A DNA stretch of 64,000 bases from Muricea muricata (GCA_963855995.1 OY979717.1:5129428-5193427); one strand, 5' to 3'. Shown: positions 1 through 12,069, numbered from the stretch's first letter. The notes: generated by a model not told the origin, from the letters alone. Numbers and translations are program-made.

Positions 1-383
1 ATTAAAATTTCTAAAAACATGGTGCCACATTCATTACATACTTTTCAATCAAGTAAAGTTGATCTTGCATAAAGTAATAGCCTTATATATGTTCAAAAGC
101 AATTAAATAGTGTGTAATTAAAACGCACCAACATTCAAAAGTAGTTAAAGCATCAAAATGCAGTGTAATTAAAACTTAGATTTACTAACTAATAAACGAA
201 CTCAATATTAATTTTACAATATAGTGCTGTCTGAATTGTAGCATAGACTACATTATGAAATACGCACTTTATAAAGGTAAGTTAAAAAGAAAATACACCG
301 GATGAAATAATCAAGGTCGCATCTTTTGACATTTTATTTCATATTAACAGTAGAGAAAGTATAACAGGAGGGTAATAAAAATC
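1..383. other. AT-rich non-coding stretch with a diverged dispersed repeat
   Basis: No gene is recognised here. Positions about 160-300 resemble positions about 4300-4444 in the same orientation (shared words such as ttagatttacta-like start, a central gtgctgtct/gtgccgtct and the ending actttataaa), and both copies run into a (TA)n tract shortly downstream. This suggests two old copies of one repeat with a (TA)n-associated 3' end. Family unknown. Confidence 0.5.
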
Positions 384-564
<181 letters not shown>

Positions 565-645
565 CATAGCCGTGACTAGAGTCAATATATGAGATAAAAC
601 ACATGTCGATTTTCACAAATCTTTTACTTCGATTTTCTCGGCTTA

Positions 646-848
646 CAGTGGCGGATCCAGCGTAAGTCAAAATAAATTACCACTGCTCATTCTAGGATAT
701 ATTTACATTTTAAAATACCTTCAAAGCAACTTCATTGGTTAGATTTTATTCTTTTGAAATTCATAACCTATGACATTGTTATAAAGTTATTTTGAATATA
801 AAATTGGGCTGCTATAATTTATTTTGACTTACCCTGGATCCGCCACTG
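646..848. mobile_element. hAT-type MITE with 8 bp target duplication
   Basis: A 203 bp element with terminal inverted repeats of about 34 bp (left end CAGTGGCGGATCCAG; right end is its complement). It is flanked by a perfect 8 bp direct repeat, tcggctta, at 638-645 and 849-856. The 8 bp duplication is diagnostic of the hAT superfamily. No coding capacity, so it is non-autonomous and would depend on a hAT transposase supplied elsewhere. Confidence 0.9.
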
Positions 849-933
849 TCGGCTTATACAACATCTATATATATTGAAAATTCTTTCATATACAAACAGA
901 CAAGATGGGTATAAAATGAATCGATTTAGAAGT

Positions 934-1033
934 CATTTAAAACACTCGCAATTCGTGCTTTATCAGATATTCAACGCTCGGCTTCGCCGCGCGTTGTACA
1001 TCTGATAAAGCACTCCTGCGCGTGTTTTAAATA
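934..1033. repeat. short hairpin repeat (palindromic MITE)
   Basis: The left half beginning atttaaaacactcgc is mirrored by gcgcgtgttttaaat at the right end, and gtgctttatcagat is mirrored by atctgataaagcac further in, around a GC-rich centre. Words from one arm recur near 12190-12240. It abuts the next (TA)n tract. Confidence 0.75.
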
Positions 1034-1034
1034 T

Positions 1035-1239
<205 letters not shown>

Positions 1240-1318
1240 CCAATAGTCATGTAACGTAACATAATACCCGATACATTTCCAGTGTCCTATACAATGAATA
1301 AATTAAACTTATCTGTCA

Positions 1319-1361
1319 GTCGCCTGATGATCGCCTAGTACGTGAAACCCAGGGTAGCGAC
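1319..1361 (+). ncRNA. candidate type I hammerhead ribozyme
   Basis: The core boxes are exact: CTGATGA at 1324-1330 and GAAA at 1344-1347, followed by TA at 1355-1356 as the predicted cleavage dinucleotide. Stem I pairs gtcgc (1319-1323) with gcgac (1357-1361). Stem III pairs ACCC with GGGT around a minimal loop. Stem II is weak: tcg/cgt with one mismatch around a 7-base loop. The motif lies inside a 230 bp unique insert between two (TA)n tracts. Hammerheads of this type are known from PLEs and small retrozymes; assignment to either here is inference. Confidence 0.6.
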
Positions 1362-1460
1362 AACATCAAAAACTTGTCTGTTTCTTGTGTTTTACGCTCT
1401 ACTTTCTCCGGTATTGAGCGCTCTTTTAGTTCCAGTCATATATATGCTACTTTTCGTAAC

Positions 1461-2320
<860 letters not shown>

Positions 2321-2324
2321 TATG

Positions 2325-2897
2325 TTTATTAAAAGTGACGTTTCGTCTTAACATAATGCAAGATACATTAGCATGCAATATTTGAATATATAAGTTTAAG
2401 TGTTATGTTACAGAGTGTCAAATTACAAAGGACAATTAGATTTGACCAGGACAACGTAGGACAGTGTGATTCAATTAGGACAACAAGGACATTTACACAC
2501 AAAGACAGTCGAACTAGAAAAGGTTAAGAGGAATCGAACTGCCTTGGACAATAAGAGTAGGTTTGTATTTATTTATGAGGAGGCTCTCGTGTATCATTAA
2601 CTCATACGAATCAGAACAACAAGAAAGGATTTTGAAATCGTCAAAGTCAACTTTGTGACCAGAGGCACACGAGTGGGAAAGCTGCACACTGGACTTAGTG
2701 GGGTTACCCAAATCAATCGCCTTTGTAATGCCGCTTTCCCTCATCTCGATACTAGATTTGTTTTCCGCTCCTCCTGACGAATCGCTTCTTTTTTCCCTTT
2801 TAAGGATAAAGTTCCCAAGTACCTGAGATCTAGTGTTGTTTACCTTTTTTAGTGTCGATGCTGTTCCGCGTCGTATGTGGGTCAAACCACACGCCAT
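2325..2897 (-). pseudogene. Penelope-like element, 3' fragment (family D)
   Basis: The open frame 2897-2514 ends with a tail typical of PLE GIY-YIG endonuclease C-termini: SGHKVDFDDFKILSC, then a Glu-Ser-Leu-Leu-Ile and Lys-Pro motif, ending SSIPLNLF. Only this C-terminal region remains; the RT is missing. Downstream on the same strand, near 2330-2365, the sequence gacgaaacgtc followed by an AATAAA-like run resembles the second half of a degraded PLE hammerhead. The upstream end collides with an inverted fragment of the same family at 2889-3010. Confidence 0.65.
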
Positions 2898-3010
2898 TTA
2901 CACACTAGAATATCAGAGCACCTGGGTATCTCTCCTATTACGGGAAAACATACCCCTAACCCCACTAAGTCCAGTGTGCTTTCCCACTTGTGTGCCTCTG
3001 GTCACAAAAA
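2889..3010 (+). pseudogene. Penelope-like element fragment, inverted relative to the previous one
   Basis: One frame reads HLHTRISEHLGISPITG, the central part of a PLE GIY-YIG domain; the same block appears in the PLE at 28.5-29.4 kb. The next ~50 bp (2958-3006) are the inverse of 2652-2705, so two pieces of one family lie head to head. Farther on (about 3096-3130) a stem gtctttggaataaagac followed by gaaa looks like a decayed hammerhead stem II and core. Confidence 0.55.
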
Positions 3011-3319
3011 TGTTCTTCACCTGATTGGCTAACAACAGCTTGCCAACTTTGTAGATATATAGCACAGCCTGTTTGTAATCTAATCTATTGGTTTGACAAT
3101 GTCTTTGGAATAAAGACGAAATATCACCAACACCAGGAATACAAGATGTCTATTTTCGGAATTTGTTTTATTTTGTATTTCCTTAAGTTGTCTGCTTGTC
3201 GTGGTTTCTGACTTAGTAAAATTAGTAACATATAGATAGTTATGAATTATCTTGCTCATTATTCCAACATTTAGACTGATTGCAGTAATTTCACGACGAG
3301 AATGTTTCTTACTACTTCA

Positions 3320-4010
3320 GTTAATGATAAAGGAAAAACTAGTCCTACATAAAGCAGTCGGTACCCGTGCAAAAATATTTAACAAAATAATTTCAAAACT
3401 AGCATGCATATCATTAAATACACAATGTATATAAGTAATGAAAAGACAGCCCAGAAATTTATTTAAAGTTTCCAAATCTAATTATGTTAAATACATATAA
3501 TTATGCTTACCTATCTGCCCTAAAATTTGTTTATTTTTGTTGAACGATTCCTATTAAACTATTTTATCAACAATAGAGTGGTTTTCAGGGTTAATGCTAG
3601 AGATACCTTCTAATGTTTGAAATCAAGTTAACATAGTAAAAACGAAGCGCAGCTATACAGATAGATCATAAATGATTTTTCCCATTGTTACATCATTTAA
3701 ATTGTGTTTATATTGATAAAGGAAAAATTGGTCTTACATACAGTAGCTGGTACCAGTGCAAAAGTAATTACACGGCATTGCAAAATTAGCATGCATATGA
3801 TTAAACACACGCTTTGTAGAGTTAATGAAAAGACATGCAGCGCAGAGATTATCAAAATTTAAAATTTCATTATGATAAATATAATTATGTTTATGTATCT
3901 AGCCTATTCCCTAATTGCCTAAATTGTAATTAACAACTTCTTTGAAATTACTTCATCAACAATGGAGGGGTTTTAGGGAATAATCTTATCACTTATTTAC
4001 CGGGATATCA
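3320..4010. repeat. diverged tandem duplication of a ~300-390 bp unit
   Basis: Positions about 3320-3620 and 3712-3990 align in the same order: gataaaggaaaaa, then ggtacc near gtgcaaaa, then tagcatgcatat, then atgaaaagaca, then tcaacaatgga or tcaacaataga. A partial further copy is near 4640-4760, and an inverted copy is at about 5255-5520. Non-coding; family unknown. Confidence 0.6.
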
Positions 4011-4299
4011 CAAAACATACAGTTTCTCTCGTGCCCAGTAAACAAGTGTTAATGAATGGCAGCGTGGAACTTCCATATAGCAATTATAGCGTGGAACAAT
4101 CATATAGCAATAGAAATGTTTTGAATGGTTTTCAAGACATTTTAGTGATAATTATTGCGTACAATTTAGTATATATTTGTTTACATTCGCCGTTGTAGCA
4201 TGCAGTTTGCGGGACATAAAATTGACATTTGCAACTATGGAACTATTTTTGACTTGGTCGCGTAACTTTGAAAACGGTTGCAAAACAAGTAATTAAATC
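4011..4299. other. nothing recognised
   Basis: Non-coding AT-rich sequence with a short repeated word, agcgtggaac, at about 4068 and 4089. No gene or element boundary is visible. Confidence 0.4.
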
Positions 4300-4442
4300 G
4301 TTTAAACAATAAGTCCTTAAATCTTTGCTTTACTAATTAGTAATTTAACGAATTTATGAGTAATTTTTTTTAGTAGTGCCGTCTACATTTTAGCATATAC
4401 ACTATACTATGAAATATACACTTTATAAAGTTAATTAAAAAA

Positions 4443-4487
<45 letters not shown>
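4300..4487. repeat. second copy of the repeat at 160-300, ending in (TA)n
   Basis: Positions 4300-4444 are a diverged copy of the unit near the window start, followed directly by a 43 bp (TA)n run at 4445-4487. The same order of unit then (TA)n in both places suggests the microsatellite belongs to the repeat or marks its preferred target. Confidence 0.55.
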
Positions 4488-4494
<7 letters not shown>

Positions 4495-4803
4495 ATTGAT
4501 TTTCGCACAACGATTTTCGCAAACTATCAGACCATCTGTTATAGGCTATAAAGTTTTCATAGCTTCTATAAATTTTAAGAGGTTTCCAACAGCTGATTAT
4601 ATGATGTATTATACCATATTTAAATACCTAAAAAAAATTTTCTCATGTTCAATGTAGTTATGTTTATGTATCTAGCCTATATTTCATCCATGTGTACTTA
4701 ATAATTCCTTTTAAATCACTTTATCAACAATGGAACGATTTTTAGAGTTAATGATCCAAACTAGGAGATCTTTTGTGAACAAATAAAAAATGATATAATA
4801 ATG

Positions 4804-5057
4804 AGCTACAATCGTGGCAAAAAGTTAATGAAACACCTGTACTGGATAAGAACAATATAACCGACCGCACCCCTTCCCCCAAACAATGTTGATATTGTTT
4901 TGAATAATAAGCAGAGTTGGTTTGTGAGTGCATAAACCAGCATCTTTTCATGTTTTTGCTTGGCTAGTCAACATTGTAAGGGGGAAAGGGGGCATTGTAG
5001 AAGAGAAAACAGTAAATCAAGCAAGGTGTTTCATTAGTTTTTGCCACAATTGTAGCT
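4804..5057. mobile_element. 254 bp MITE with ~35 bp inverted repeats
   Basis: The left end agctacaatcgtggcaaaaa and the right end, its near complement ending ttgtagct, form imperfect terminal inverted repeats. A direct atg flanks both ends, compatible with a 3 bp target duplication but too short to be decisive. No coding capacity; superfamily unassigned. Confidence 0.7.
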
Positions 5058-5254
5058 ATGCTACTGGCCATCATTGGTTCCATTACAAACTATCACACAT
5101 CAACAAATGAGAAAAACCATTTGAATGAAAATCCTTTAGTAACTTTTTTCCGGCTTTGCATAATGATCTTGTATATAGTTATATTTCTGCGTCTGGGATA
5201 TTAAAATATAAAATAAAGGCCTGTTATAATAAATCTCTGCGCCGTCTGTTCATT

Positions 5255-5520
5255 ATTTCTACACGGTGCAAATTTAATCTATGCATGCTAATTTTGAAAT
5301 TACTTCTCTGTAATTATTTTTGCACTGGTACCAGCGATGTACTGTATGTATCCAGTGGCGAAGCCAGCCCGATATTTGGTCATGCAAATGAGAATTTTTC
5401 TGTGTTTATAGACTGTATAAGGAATCAATTTCTAAAGAAATGAATAATGATAATGACTTAAATTTGCATAGCATGACCAAATTGCTGGGTTGGTACTGTA
5501 TGTAAGACTATTTCTTTCTT
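5255..5520. repeat. inverted copy of the 3.7 kb repeat, split by a MITE
   Basis: On the minus strand this segment matches about 3720-3800, including ggtaccag, tgcaaaa and tagcatgcat. The copy is interrupted by the element at 5353-5498, so the paralogue near 3725-3745 shows the empty site. Confidence 0.65.
5353..5498. mobile_element. hAT-type MITE, 146 bp
   Basis: Starts CAGTGGCGAAGCCAGC and ends with an imperfect complement finishing GGTACTG. Flanks are tatgtatc (5345-5352) and tatgtaag (5499-5506), a decayed 8 bp target duplication. The uninterrupted paralogous sequence near 3730 (inverted) confirms the insertion point. Confidence 0.75.
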
Positions 5521-6640
5521 TAACAAAATAGGAAGTAGCAAGAAATAATGTGAGCCTGAAATTACTGCTTCAGTTTAAATGATGGAATAATGAGAAAAAT
5601 AATTCATAACTTACCTGTAAGGCGTAAGCTGTGTTTGGTTATCTTAAAAGCTAATTAGCTATTGTTAGAATTAACTGTGACGTTATTACTTATTTTATTT
5701 CGAGCTTTAGAAGATAAAGTGTGATAAACTCCCAAAAACCGGTGATCAAAAGATAATTTTAACAGCTATATATGCACTGATCAAACGGTTCTAATTGTTA
5801 CACAAAATTTCCTTGCTGCAGCTTAATAGCATTATTATATTAATTCATATTTTGCTCAAAAAACTCAAAAGATCTCCTAGCAAGTACATGTTATCTCTAT
5901 AAACATTTTCCTATCTTTCTAAGATAATCGTACGTGGGACATCCGAGCGCCATTGGGTGAATCATTCTTGAATTTGTTATCTTCCTAAAATAAAGTCGCT
6001 GATCGAATCTAATCATTGTAAAGCGTACAAGAGGTTATCTGTTGCGTAAGCGGGCAATATGTCATGTTTTATGTTTTCTACTTTTCTTGCATAAAATCCT
6101 TGGTTTGTATCTATCTCTTAGATATTTACATCTACGAATTCTTATTTACATCCACGAATTCTTGTCAGTAAAATTACAGCATGCCTGCACATGTATATCA
6201 ATAAATCAATAGTGAAGAGGTATTACTGCGCAAAATACATTTGCTAATTTAATCTCATCTAATCATAAACTTGTAACTGTGTAAATATGAGATATTTTAT
6301 GCTTTACTGAATATCTTCTTGCACTGCCTCGTCCCCAGTCGCTTTTTATTTTAGTACTTTTAAAGTACATTTAAGTTTAACACAGTTATGTATATAGCTC
6401 AAGTATTTTAATACAGTAATGTATAATTATAGCTCAAAGTACTTGGGGCCATCTCAACAGTTTATCTTCGCCAGCGCTGATCTCTATATCTACGGTATGC
6501 GCATCAAATAACATATTGCCCTTATTATTAAGAGCTTGCGGAGGAGGCAGTCTTCTTGTATGCATGAATACTTGCAGCCGGAATTTATAATGTCAGTTGA
6601 TACAAATTGTGCATGTGAACAAATTTGACTGGTCTTGAAC
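5521..6640. other. nothing recognised
   Basis: About 1.1 kb of AT-rich non-coding sequence. Small open frames show no recognisable domain. A duplicated word, catctacgaattcttatttacatcc-like, occurs near 6130-6165 only. Confidence 0.4.
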
Positions 6641-7609
6641 ACAGGTCACCCGGAATGCGTACAGTTCTAATATAGCGTTCAGTGGGACAGCATCTGTTAC
6701 ATAATGTATATATTAACACAAAGGTTGGCAAGTAAATACAAATTTGAACACTCGTACTAAATTTAAACCACAAAAAAATCTGCAAAAAGGCTTCGATATT
6801 CATTTAAAAACATACACATATTGAGAAGACATACCTGAAAAGCATGTACGTTGTATTTTTGTGTCATTTCAACATTATTTACCCGACGAAATTCGCGAAA
6901 AGTCATCAAATTTTTAGTTGATTTTCGCTAAAACTATGCGCGATGCCGGCTGCCTGCCTTACGTCACAGGAAAAAGCCCCCTGATTGGCCAGCTGAAAAC
7001 TCAATTTTTTTACCGCGAAAGCAAAACCGGGGAGCACGTAATATACAATGAATTTACAATGCTTCTTCGTTTGCACCTCTTCACATCTTTTGCACTTCAG
7101 TTTAAAATTTTTCGCAGTTATTAGCAGTTGTTACTGAGTTGCTGTTTTTAAAAAAGCTTTCACTTCAAATTTCTCTCTGCAGCGTTGGCGTAGCTCTTTG
7201 AAAATTTTAACATTTCTCCCCCGGTTTTGCTTTCGCGGTAAAAAAATTGAGTTTTCAGCTGGCCAATCAGGGGGCTTTTTCCTGTGACGTAAGGCAGGCA
7301 GCCGGCATCGCGCATAGTTTTAGCGAAAATCAACTAAAAATTTGATGACTTTTCGCGAATTTCGTCGGGTAAATAATGTTGAAATGACACAAAAATACAA
7401 CGTACATGCTTTTCAGGTATGTCTTCTCAATATGTGTATGTTTTTAAATGAATATCGAAGCCTTTTTGCAGATTTTTTTGTGGTTTAAATTTAGTACGAG
7501 TGTTCAAATTTGTATTTACTTGCCAACCTTTGTGTTAATATATACATTATGTAACAGTGCTGTCCCACTGAACGCTATATTAGAACTGTACGCATTCCGG
7601 GTGACCTGT
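6641..7609. mobile_element. foldback element with 394 bp inverted arms
   Basis: Arms 6641-7034 and 7216-7609 are near-perfect inverted copies of equal length separated by 181 bp. Ends are acaggtcaccc and gggtgacctgt. Homology stops abruptly on both sides, marking the element ends. The arms are so alike that mirrored frames give nearly the same short peptide, a by-product rather than a gene. Superfamily unassigned. Confidence 0.9.
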
Positions 7610-7860
7610 GGTCTTGAATACGTCTGCCATGCATATTTTGTAAACCGGTTAGCAGTTTCTTTACGGTAGATTATGACAGATATAAAGTTTCACGGTGAAT
7701 CAGGGCAGTTTGTGCAAAAATAGGGCAATGGACCAGAGTATAATTTATATTCAATGTGCAGCAGTTCTTAAATTAAAAAACCCAGACGACTTATGTATTG
7801 AAATAAGTTGGCGCATAATTCGTCAAATTTGGGCACAAATTCATATTCAACGATAGCAAG

Positions 7861-8550
7861 GCAAAGTTCAACCTCGATCCCGGGGCCTTTTCTTAAACTA
7901 GGGAAGGGAAAAGGCCCTGGCATCGGCTGGTCACAAGACAACCAGAATATCAGGGTGTAAGAATATGTTAATTTCTGTGGTCTCTGTGAGTGTTTGCATA
8001 AATAATAAATCAGAGAAGTAATCTTTAACGTTCTATGCAATACAGCTAGCTTTAAAGTAAATAACATCCTATAAAACAACCTTCTACGGACTATAACTGG
8101 CTCTACAGCTTCGGCTGTATATATGACACTACAATGCCCCATGAAATAAAGTAATATGTTAAACCTGGTGGAGTAAGTGCTTATAGGTATAATACAGTTA
8201 AAACTTCTTTAGAAGATTGCCGTGTGTGAGCTGATGACATGCATAAGTTTTCCCTATACCTTCATCAAATTCCGATAATGAAGCATACGGATATTCTACG
8301 TATATGACTTTATACGAAGAGTGTTAAGAGTTTGCCGAATAAGTGATTTAAAGCTACATAAACAAACTAAGCAAAGGGTTTAAATGTTTTAAATCTCTCT
8401 TCAGTTGTATTTTATGAATAAATTATACTCTTAAATTATTTAATTGACAGTTTGAATGAGTTAATGGATTACAAAATAGACCAGCCGATGCCAGGGCCTT
8501 TTCCCTTCCCCAATTCAAGAAAAGGCCCTGGGATCGAGGTTGGGCAAAGT
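7861..8550. mobile_element. 690 bp element with ~72 bp inverted ends, each end itself a hairpin
   Basis: Ends 7861-7932 and 8479-8550 are inverted copies (aacctcgatccc against gggatcgaggtt; gatgccagggcc against ggccctggcatc). Within each end, ggccttttc and gaaaaggcc form a nested hairpin, giving a double-stem terminus. The middle holds no recognisable gene. Confidence 0.75.
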
Positions 8551-8668
8551 TAATGCTAAATCAAGGTCCACAAGTCGATATCACTGAAGAAAATACACCT
8601 TCTCAGAAACACCATAATAACAGATCCCTTAATTAATTAAACTTTAGTTGAAATGTACACGCAAGAAA

Positions 8669-8993
8669 CACTGATCTCATAGTAGACTGGATATAGCTTC
8701 TATAGATATCAAAAGTGAAGCTTAATTTTACATGCAAATTTCACTTCCGGGGACCACAGAGCCCGTGTGATACAAATTTGTAAAGGAATACTTGGTGGGA
8801 AAAGAGCAAGAACGTACAATTTTGTAATATTTTAAGCACTCTGCAATTATTTATCAACATTGCTGTAGTAAACAAAGTTGTTTGTCACAAGTTTACATTA
8901 CAAGTGGTCCCCGGAAGTGAATTTCGTATTTTATAATTAGGCTTCACTTTTGATATCCACAGAAGCTATATCCAGTCTATCATGAGATCAGTG
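8669..8993. mobile_element. 325 bp palindromic MITE
   Basis: Left arm from cactgatctcatagtagact and right arm ending in its near complement; further in, ttcacttccggggacca is mirrored by tggtccccggaagtgaa. A loop of about 130 bp separates the arms. No coding capacity. Confidence 0.8.
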
Positions 8994-9393
8994 GCAAGAA
9001 ATAGCAGAATTTTTGTTCTTCTTGTTGCTGCCATTAATGTTTTATCATACATTGCTTTAACATGGAGCTTCAGAGGTACATCAACAACTCCTTCAATAAA
9101 TTTATAGTAAAATTTTGGATCTTTAACATTTTTGATGATGAAAGGTTGTAAGTTTTCCAAAAGTTAACGAGCCGTTTTGGGCTACGATGGGGTCAGTATC
9201 CAAGGTTTTATTTCCGCTGCTTGTTTCAGTACAGTCATGCATTGAGAATATTATGATGAAAAAGAATTATTTCGCTGCGAATTTATCGGGTTTACTTGAA
9301 CGTCTGCATGCTTTTGATAAATGGCCTTGTACTCTAAACAGAACCTTATTACAGGAGATGCGTTAGATTCGGGGGGAGGGTATATTCATATTA
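8994..9393. other. no recognised gene; uncertain ORF fragment
   Basis: A minus-strand frame 9160-8966 starts MENLQPFIIKNVKDPKFYYK and is compositionally protein-like, but its last codons lie inside the adjacent MITE and no family is recognised. It may be a scrap of a mobile element gene. Confidence 0.3.
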
Positions 9394-9544
9394 GAGACCT
9401 TAAGATGTAGGACGGGAACACGACGTCGACGGCAAATGCAAACTGACTAAAATAAGTTGGTAATATCATTGGTTGAATAACTTTAAGTTCATTGTATTGC
9501 TAGCCGTCGTCGTCGCGTTGCCGTCTTTGCATCTTAAGGTCCCT
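9394..9544. mobile_element. 151 bp MITE flanked by TA
   Basis: Inverted ends gagaccttaagatg and catcttaaggtccc, with a second block of complementarity rich in cgtcg. A TA dinucleotide flanks both ends (9392-9393 and 9545-9546), as expected for Tc1/mariner-like or other TA-target elements. Confidence 0.7.
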
Positions 9545-9623
9545 ATAGTTGTGATCTGTCCGTCTAATTTCTCTTGAGATCACAACTGCAGGATATCCAA
9601 AGGAATTAATCGCGCAGAACCTG

Positions 9624-9651
9624 AATATATATATATATATATATGATTTAC

Positions 9652-9744
<93 letters not shown>
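9624..9744. repeat. (TA)n microsatellite
   Basis: TA repeats with one ~10 bp interruption near 9645-9654. Left border of a 287 bp insert that carries a hammerhead motif. Confidence 0.97.
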
Positions 9745-9846
9745 GACTAGTATTGAGTATAGAATCATACGAGTAGAGTGCTCAATACAGAAGTAGAGCT
9801 GATATAACAAAGAAGACAAACTTGAGTCACTTCATTTAAACATTTA

Positions 9847-9902
9847 TTCACTACAAACTTGTTTCGTATGGTAAGCAAAGCTTACCACACTCATCAGGTG
9901 AA
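9847..9902 (-). ncRNA. hammerhead ribozyme, type I (strong candidate)
   Basis: On the minus strand: CTGATGA at 9897-9891, a long stem II (gtgtggtaagc paired with gcttaccatac, one G-U pair), GAAA at 9865-9862, stem III acaa/ttgt with a tiny loop, then predicted cleavage after A9852. Stem I pairs ttcac (9902-9898) with gtgaa (9851-9847). All core boxes and three helices are present. It sits in a 287 bp insert between two (TA)n tracts. PLE terminal repeats and small retrozymes carry such ribozymes; which of these this is cannot be told from sequence alone. Confidence 0.8.
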
Positions 9903-10031
9903 ATCGCGTTTGATGTTGTGCTGAGGAAACTTGAGGTGTTATATATACATGATTGGCGTCATCGAAATAGTGTTATATTACATGGGTTAGCTATTGATTG
10001 CAAAGCAGGAAGTCTTTCCTATGTCTACAGG

Positions 10032-10163
<132 letters not shown>

Positions 10164-11066
10164 TTCATTGAATTGACGACACTCGTTGAAGTTAAACGCC
10201 ACACGACTGGATATTGGTATATCGTATTTATTGTTACAAATAGATTGTGCGCAAATGCAATTCGATCTAAATATTGATATGAATTATATAGAATTATCAG
10301 CTAAATGATTAATGAGTATACGTGCAATTATCTATCCTTATCTTACTTACTTCTGTGCCAATATCCCCGTGTTCCTTTACATTAAAACAAATACTGGTTA
10401 GCATAAAATACATTTTACTGTTCAGTTCCGATTTCCAGGTTAGCGACTTTCTGACTGTGTTGTGTTAATGTCTGTGCAGTTATATGATAGCCTAAATAAT
10501 CTTAAATGTCAATGAATAGTGAATCAATAGTGTATAATTAATAAAGTGTTCTAGGTGCAAGTATAATAAGTGTTCAACGCAGCATATATATGTATACAAT
10601 TTTTATTTTATAGGTTTACCCGGCGTAAATCCTCTCTATATATGGCATATTAACATTTGTTGTTATCGAATGCTAAACCGGTTTAACACCATACTATGCC
10701 ATACCTTAATTGTTGTTTCTTTCATTTATTCAATATTTCTTCTATTTGTTAATGTTTCTTTCTTGTACCTTTCTCGTGCCATATTTCTTCTGTTACAATC
10801 TCTCATCTCTCCCGAGAAGTACGTTATAAAACCTTAAGAGTTAAGTTAATTGCATGTACTTGGTGAACTTCCCACTCTACGCTAGATAATTCTCAGTTTA
10901 ACATTAAAAAATTCTATAACCATATACATTAGGCAATCATGGCGCATAAGAGAAACTAAAAAGGTTTACACATACTCCGCCTTTTGAAAACAACAGTATA
11001 CATTATGTAGCATCATTATTTTCTTGAGTCAGTTTTTAGTAACTTAGTTTGTGAAAAAATGTCGAA

Positions 11067-11145
11067 AAATCTTACCTTAAAGACTTTAAGGTATAAATCT
11101 TACCTTAAAGACTTTAAGGTATAAATCTTACCTTAAAAACTTTAA
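11067..11145. repeat. 28 bp tandem repeat, ~2.8 copies, each self-complementary
   Basis: Units start aaatcttacc at 11067, 11095 and 11123. Each contains accttaaagactttaaggt, a near-perfect palindrome, so the array can fold into successive small stems. Confidence 0.9.
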
Positions 11146-12069
11146 AACGAAATTCGTATTAATGTTCAGTGTTGATTTGTTCCTCTCGCCAAAGGTTTAC
11201 ATGTCGTAAATCACTGATTTTGTTCTCAATGCATGTGCATGCACTCTGGTGAAGTACTAGCTTGAACTGTTGAACATGATATATCGAACATCGGTAGGTC
11301 GGTTGATTCAAAGGATAAAGCAAAATCGAGCATGCCTCATGTTATCCCGCATATAACTACTAATCATACTGGCCTGTAAAATGTCGGGCCCTTCTATTTT
11401 TTCTATAAAAAGCGCTTCTATTTTTTTATGTCACAGTAAATCTGCATCACTATTTGTAAACATTTATTAAAGAACAGGCAGATTGTACTATACATTTTGA
11501 AATCAATACATGTACTACAAATATCATTCAATACAAAAGTGTCATATTTAGCAAAATTATTACAACGTCATCACCGTTGGTTTTCACAGCGTATTTATGC
11601 ATCTAGGTTTGTACCATATGAATGTGAATAAAATAACTCTTGCTTCTTACCAATCTGAAAATAAAAAAACTTTAAATTAGGTGGGATATTCCAGTGGCAA
11701 AAATCAACACAACGATATACGGATTAGTGCAACCATTGACAGGCTGGAACAATGGTGCTTACAGAAATGCGCAGTGGGATATGTGTGGACACATAAAGTT
11801 CAATAAAAAATTGTCCTTTATACTGAGTATGTGTTTTCAAAGTATCTTAGTTTGTAAATTCAAAAAGTTTGTTTCATGCATTGCTCCTGTTAGTCAATTG
11901 TGTAATTAACAAATATATTTTATTTTTGCGTGCGTCTGTACTGTAATAGACCAGAGATGACGTCATGGCGTGCAAAGGACAAAAAGTACAACACGAGAGG
12001 AAGTCGAGTGCCTTGACGTTGTGCTTTTCGCACGCAATGCTCACGTTTTCTGTGAGCTATTACAGTCAG

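Noticed and set aside
6585-7669. Two nearly identical short frames (MNIEAFLQIFLWFKF) in opposite orientation
   Set aside because: They are mirror products of the foldback arms, not a duplicated gene.
8225-8260. Hammerhead candidate on the plus strand (gagctgatgaca)
   Set aside because: Only the first core box is present by chance; no stem II or GAAA.
8966-9160. 64-codon minus-strand gene
   Set aside because: No family recognised, no splice signals judged convincing, and its end lies in a MITE.
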